A stretch of 64,000 nt of DNA from Malus domestica (taxonomy: Eukaryota; Streptophyta; Magnoliopsida; Rosales; Rosaceae), in assembly GCF_042453785.1 (NCBI RefSeq), contig NC_091664.1:31296501-31360500 (forward strand). Direction: 5' to 3'. Position 1 is the stretch's first letter. Each line of letters starts with the position of its first letter. Positions 62,646-64,000 of this stretch are shown here, piece by piece. A program made the translations under genes and the position numbers. Under the pieces are notes generated by a model. That model made no database searches and was not told the DNA's origin. It worked only from the letters and a program-made list of their open reading frames with translations.

Positions 62646-64000
62646 TTAAATCAATATTTGCAGCATGGAAATCACTAACAAGAAGAATGCCAATAACCTT
62701 CCAATCATCGGACCCGAAGCTGAAGAAAGATTGTGGGCACCGACCGAGTACACCTGCCCTGACTTCTCATCTTTCAATTTGATGCTTGAAGTGCCTAAAT
62801 CAAAACAAACCGAAAAAGACATAAGATAATGAAACATAAGATTAAACACTAACAAATCAAACAATGAATGGGATGCTACTCACAGTTGTAGTCAGTCCAC
62901 CCAATAGCTTGGTTTTCGATATCATACAGGACTAGCTTATTCGAAAGTACTAAATCTGCAAATTGGAACAATGATTATATTCGATGAATAGGATCCAATT
63001 CATGTGAAAAATAAACCAACTAATAAATATATGTCTTTGACTTGTGATTCAAGGCTCTACCTCCCAGAATAGTCATGGACTTTCCGTCTTTAGATTTCAT
63101 GGAGTTGGTTTGCCAACCAGAACACCAGACATCATCCTGTGTATATGTCATGACAAATGTAAATTAGTTAAGAACTCACGGAACAAGGTCAAGGTAATTA
63201 ATTTTGTTCGAGAATCTAAAACACTTGCCTTTAACTGGAACAGATAATCATGAGGATATGCAGTCAACACAGCAGAATTCTTGAAATTAAACTTCACAAC
63301 TGGAAATCCATCATCAACACTGCAAGAAAAACACGCAAGGAAAAGTGAGGTTGGTTTCAGCAAGCCTCGCTGCTCTTCGTATATTCACATGCTTTGCTTA
63401 AGTTAATCTGCAAATGTTATAGCTAAGATGACAATGCTTACTTTCTGGAATACTCAAAACATGTAAACTGCTCGTCAACAGTATGCTTTTTCAATCCAGA
63501 CTGTCGAGCATATATCTAATTTACCAAAAAATTACAATGTCAGGTTTTACAACCAAAAAGGGAAGCAATGTAATTGGTTAGACAACAAAATCAAAATGGA
63601 GAGAAAAAATCTTCAGTGACCACCTTTTTCATAAAAGGTTCATAAAACTCCGGTGAAAGATAAGCCAAGGTTGTTCCACTGTCAATTACTACCCCGTTCC
63701 GGTCTTCGAAAAGGCCAAATAAATCTGTGGGAAAATCTACAACATCGCCACCCACTTCAACGGACTTCACCGTAACAGTATAATGTGGCCTGAGATCATT
63801 TCAATAAAAATAAAATTATCACAAATTTCATATGCGAATTACAGCATATTTTTTATTGAAGTTAAGTATTACGAAGCATTCTGAGATTGTGCGACATACA
63901 GATTTGGTATCAGCGGAGTTGTGTTTTTCACTTTTGGTTCCACCACTTCCCCAATGGCCCAAATTCCACCACCTTTCACGTTATCCAAGCAGTGTGCGAA
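62646..64000 (-). CDS. Pepsin-like aspartic protease, GPI-anchored type (A36/A39-like), 3' part
   Basis: A1-family aspartic endopeptidase, likely cell-surface, like Arabidopsis A36/A39 (At5g36260, At1g65240). Exons visible (minus): 64000-63900 (continues beyond the window), 63789-63624, 63515-63442, 63319-63229, 63136-63061, 62955-62884, 62794-62646. The second catalytic site VIDSGTTLAYLSPEFYEP is intact; the first lies outside. KGGGIWAIGEVV, NLPHYTVTVKSVEVGG and SMTILGDLVLSNKLVLYD are standard family segments. The C-terminus has a Ser-rich spacer and a hydrophobic tail (IGRLLAFFLLVISMLQILI), as a GPI-anchor signal has. The intron at 63228-63137 is GC-AG: CAG TTA AAG|GCAAGTG ... CAG|GATGAT yields FQLKDDVWCSGW. 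The nearest in-frame GT donor, six bases on, is a poor match. Confidence 0.9.

Overview
This is a plant nuclear window, most likely from a woody rosid and probably Rosaceae of the apple/pear type. The evidence is split genes with short GT-AG introns, a DYW-class PPR gene, a two-domain WRKY factor, a CYP71-type P450, CT/TA-rich microsatellites, and Cassandra-type LTRs carrying 5S-rRNA-like sequence. The family-level assignment is inference. I rebuilt exon structures by hand from splice signals, reading phase and recalled family sequences; nothing was aligned by software. Layout, left to right: (1) 0-11 kb: the 3' end of a PFA-DSP tyrosine phosphatase gene (+), a ZNF706/At2g23090-like small zinc-finger gene (+), a five-exon group I WRKY2-like gene (-) and an intronless PPR-DYW gene (-). 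(2) 11-15.3 kb: repeat-rich ground with an LTR-type relic, an array of hairpin-bearing repeats, a fossil caulimovirid capsid fragment and two long TA runs. (3) 15.3-25 kb: seipin (+) tail-to-tail with an RraA-like gene (-), a 95-bp minisatellite, a Cassandra solo LTR nested in a MITE, and isopentenyl-diphosphate isomerase (-). (4) 25-31 kb: transposon relics and one small two-exon gene (+). (5) 31-41.3 kb: eIF5-mimic/BZW protein (+), plastid riboflavin-pathway reductase PYRR (+) and a CYP71D-like P450 (+). (6) 41.3-47 kb: intergenic, with two hAT-type MITEs. (7) 47-64 kb: clade E PP2C (+), a serine carboxypeptidase-like SCPL20 gene (-), TFIIH subunit TFB5 (-), a plastid DUF2358 protein (+) and the 3' part of a GPI-anchored-type aspartic protease (-, cut by the window edge). 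The genes are a mix of housekeeping functions (isoprenoid and riboflavin synthesis, translation control, TFIIH, lipid droplets) and do not form one pathway. The order BZW - DUF2358 - aspartic protease resembles Arabidopsis At1g65220-65230-65240 as I remember it. No gene is an obviously undescribed system. The most striking structural signal is an excess of GC-AG introns: four candidates among 56 reconstructed introns, two of them the only good reading, against about 1% normally. Other points of interest are a five-base coding first exon followed by a NAGNAG acceptor in the BZW gene, a duplicated and disabled splice acceptor plus exon start inside IDI intron 5, Cassandra nested in a MITE and then partly re-duplicated, and a repeat array that carries a palindrome in each long unit.
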